Source: an uncultured Selenomonadales bacterium (GTDB lineage: Bacteria; Bacillota; Negativicutes; Selenomonadales; Selenomonadaceae). Taken from it: 31,764 nt of DNA. Below the pieces are notes generated by a model that was given only the letters and a program-made list of their open reading frames with translations, had not been told where the DNA came from and ran no database searches. This document shows, piece after piece, positions 31,296 through 31,764 of the stretch (position 1 is the stretch's first letter; each line of letters begins with the position of its first letter). A program made the position numbers and the translations under genes. The DNA is taken from positions 1-31,764 of the forward strand of contig CALDHY010000094.1 of NCBI GenBank assembly GCA_937901445.1. The letters run 5' to 3'.

Positions 31296-31764
31296 GAAAA
31301 ATTCAGTCCGTCTGGAACACTTAAACATGCTCCATCACTCAAAGGAAGTTCTTGCCCTTGCCGTTCCTAGAGAAATCAAAGTTCTTTTCTACACTACAAT
31401 GACCATTGTTGCATCTATTCTAATCCTTCTTTTTGTTTGTCCCGTAAATGATGTGGCAAAAGTTAAGGGTGTCGTGCGTACAGAAATGAACAATTCTAGC
31501 GTAAGGAATGTTATTCCCGGAAAAATAAAGCGGCTGTTCTACAGACCTGAACAGTATGTGGAAAAGGGCGACCTGCTGAAGGGCGTTCATGGGACGTACG
31601 AATTTGCCGTGGCCAATATCCTGGCACCGGTCATCTGCCTGCTGGCGGCGCCGCTGAAGGCGTATCTGGCGCCCGGAGGCACGTTCGTTTGCAGCGGGAT
31701 CATCCGTGAAAAGCGCGATGATGTATACCATGCCCTGACGGACGCCGGCTATCAAATTCTGGAC
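31288..31764 (+). CDS. Chimeric ORF: HlyD N-terminus joined to PrmA C-terminus, partial
   Basis: The ORF begins at an ATG overlapping the exporter stop by 8 nt, with GGAG 10 bases upstream, and stays open to the right edge (159 codons). Residues 1-96 look like the start of a HlyD-family adaptor: VPREIKVLFY, a membrane helix at 35-52, then IPGKIKRLFYRPEQYVEKGDLL, the lipoyl entry. From about residue 97 the sequence is instead the methyltransferase domain of ribosomal protein L11 methyltransferase: TYEFAVANILAPVI, LKAYLAPGGTFVCSGII and EKRDDVYHALTDAGY match PrmA family motifs. No HlyD is known to contain this. Base composition also becomes visibly GC-richer. The fusion is probably an assembly artefact, so neither half should be taken as a full gene. 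Confidence 0.8.
   Translation, partial: MNRKNSVRLEHLNMLHHSKEVLALAVPREIKVLFYTTMTIVASILILLFVCPVNDVAKVKGVVRTEMNNSSVRNVIPGKIKRLFYRPEQYVEKGDLLKGVHGTYEFAVANILAPVICLLAAPLKAYLAPGGTFVCSGIIREKRDDVYHALTDAGYQILD
31567..31578. other. Probable chimeric join point
   Basis: GGCGACCTGCTG encodes Gly-Asp-Leu-Leu. This is expected both in the HlyD lipoyl entry (E-K-G-D-L-L) and just before the PrmA motif (DLL-G-V), so the two sources share the same bases here. This is the kind of micro-identity at which an assembler or a template switch can jump. The exact base cannot be fixed because either source explains it. Confidence 0.65.

Noticed and set aside
31420..31755. 111-aa minus-strand ORF at the right edge
   Set aside because: It is antisense to the HlyD/PrmA frame, which has clear family motifs, and it crosses the suspected join.
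31288..31764. True biological fusion of HlyD with a methyltransferase
   Set aside because: Opposite cellular locations of the two halves, composition shift, and shared bases at the joint make an artefact more likely; not fully excluded.

Overview
The window reads as chromosomal DNA of an AT-rich, flagellated, diderm Firmicute, most likely Negativicutes/Selenomonadales. That placement is an inference. It rests on low GC with heavy gcc/aaattt codon style, Firmicute-type GGAGG ribosome sites, a MotE-like protein, a PPC-domain protein inside a fliI-fliJ block, a short S21 protein with a GTG start, and a type I secretion operon, which implies an outer membrane. It looks like a metagenome-derived contig: the last few hundred bases appear to be stitched from other genomes.

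Region 1 (1-16745, minus strand, read from right to left) is the most interesting part. It is one long, tightly packed operon with at least ten further genes after its first two. From promoter to end it runs: an unrecognised 359-aa protein; a glycosyltransferase-like protein; a 303-base non-coding gap with strong inverted repeats; a coiled-coil protein; a giant Hsp70/actin-fold protein with a novel N-terminal extension; a PAAR-like protein carrying an AHH nuclease domain; an Imm11-type immunity protein; a large candidate sheath protein; a candidate tail-tube protein; a VgrG/gp5-like spike; two unrecognised proteins; a short DnaK-like Hsp70; and a partial gene leaving the window. Spike, PAAR tip, tube and toxin/immunity point to a contractile injection system (type VI-like or extracellular CIS-like). 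No AAA+ ATPase, tape measure or TssJLM membrane complex is visible. Instead there are two different Hsp70-fold ATPases. I regard this as a possibly undescribed CIS subtype.

Region 2 (16798-20588, minus) is a small flagellar operon with a sigmaA-type promoter: fliI, a PPC/DUF296 protein, fliJ, a lytic transglycosylase and a MotE-like protein, ending in a terminator.

Region 3 (20559-24762, minus) holds a ferredoxin-domain aldo/keto reductase with its own promoter and terminator. Upstream of it lies a four-gene housekeeping/nucleotide operon: a Ppx/GppA-family phosphatase, a DarT1-type NADAR protein without a toxin partner, DeoD purine nucleoside phosphorylase and a YbaK/EbsC deacylase. The genes are 1 nt apart or overlap by 4 nt.

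Region 4 (24735-25230) is a divergent pair: tRNA-Arg(TCT) on minus and rpsU on plus, with back-to-back near-perfect sigmaA promoters and a terminator on each side.

Region 5 (25231-31295, plus) is a type I secretion operon: ABC exporter, HlyD-family adaptor, second ABC exporter. Both exporters carry N-terminal C39-like domains without the catalytic cysteine. No substrate gene is visible.

The right end (31288-31764) is an ORF that begins as a HlyD-family N-terminus and switches in frame, at a short shared sequence near 31567-31578, into the C-terminal part of ribosomal protein L11 methyltransferase (PrmA). Base composition changes there too, so this is most likely an assembly chimera.

A family of short hairpin repeats sits at the 3' ends of three unrelated genes (5153-5217, 16798-16850, 27566-27615), always in the same orientation relative to transcription.
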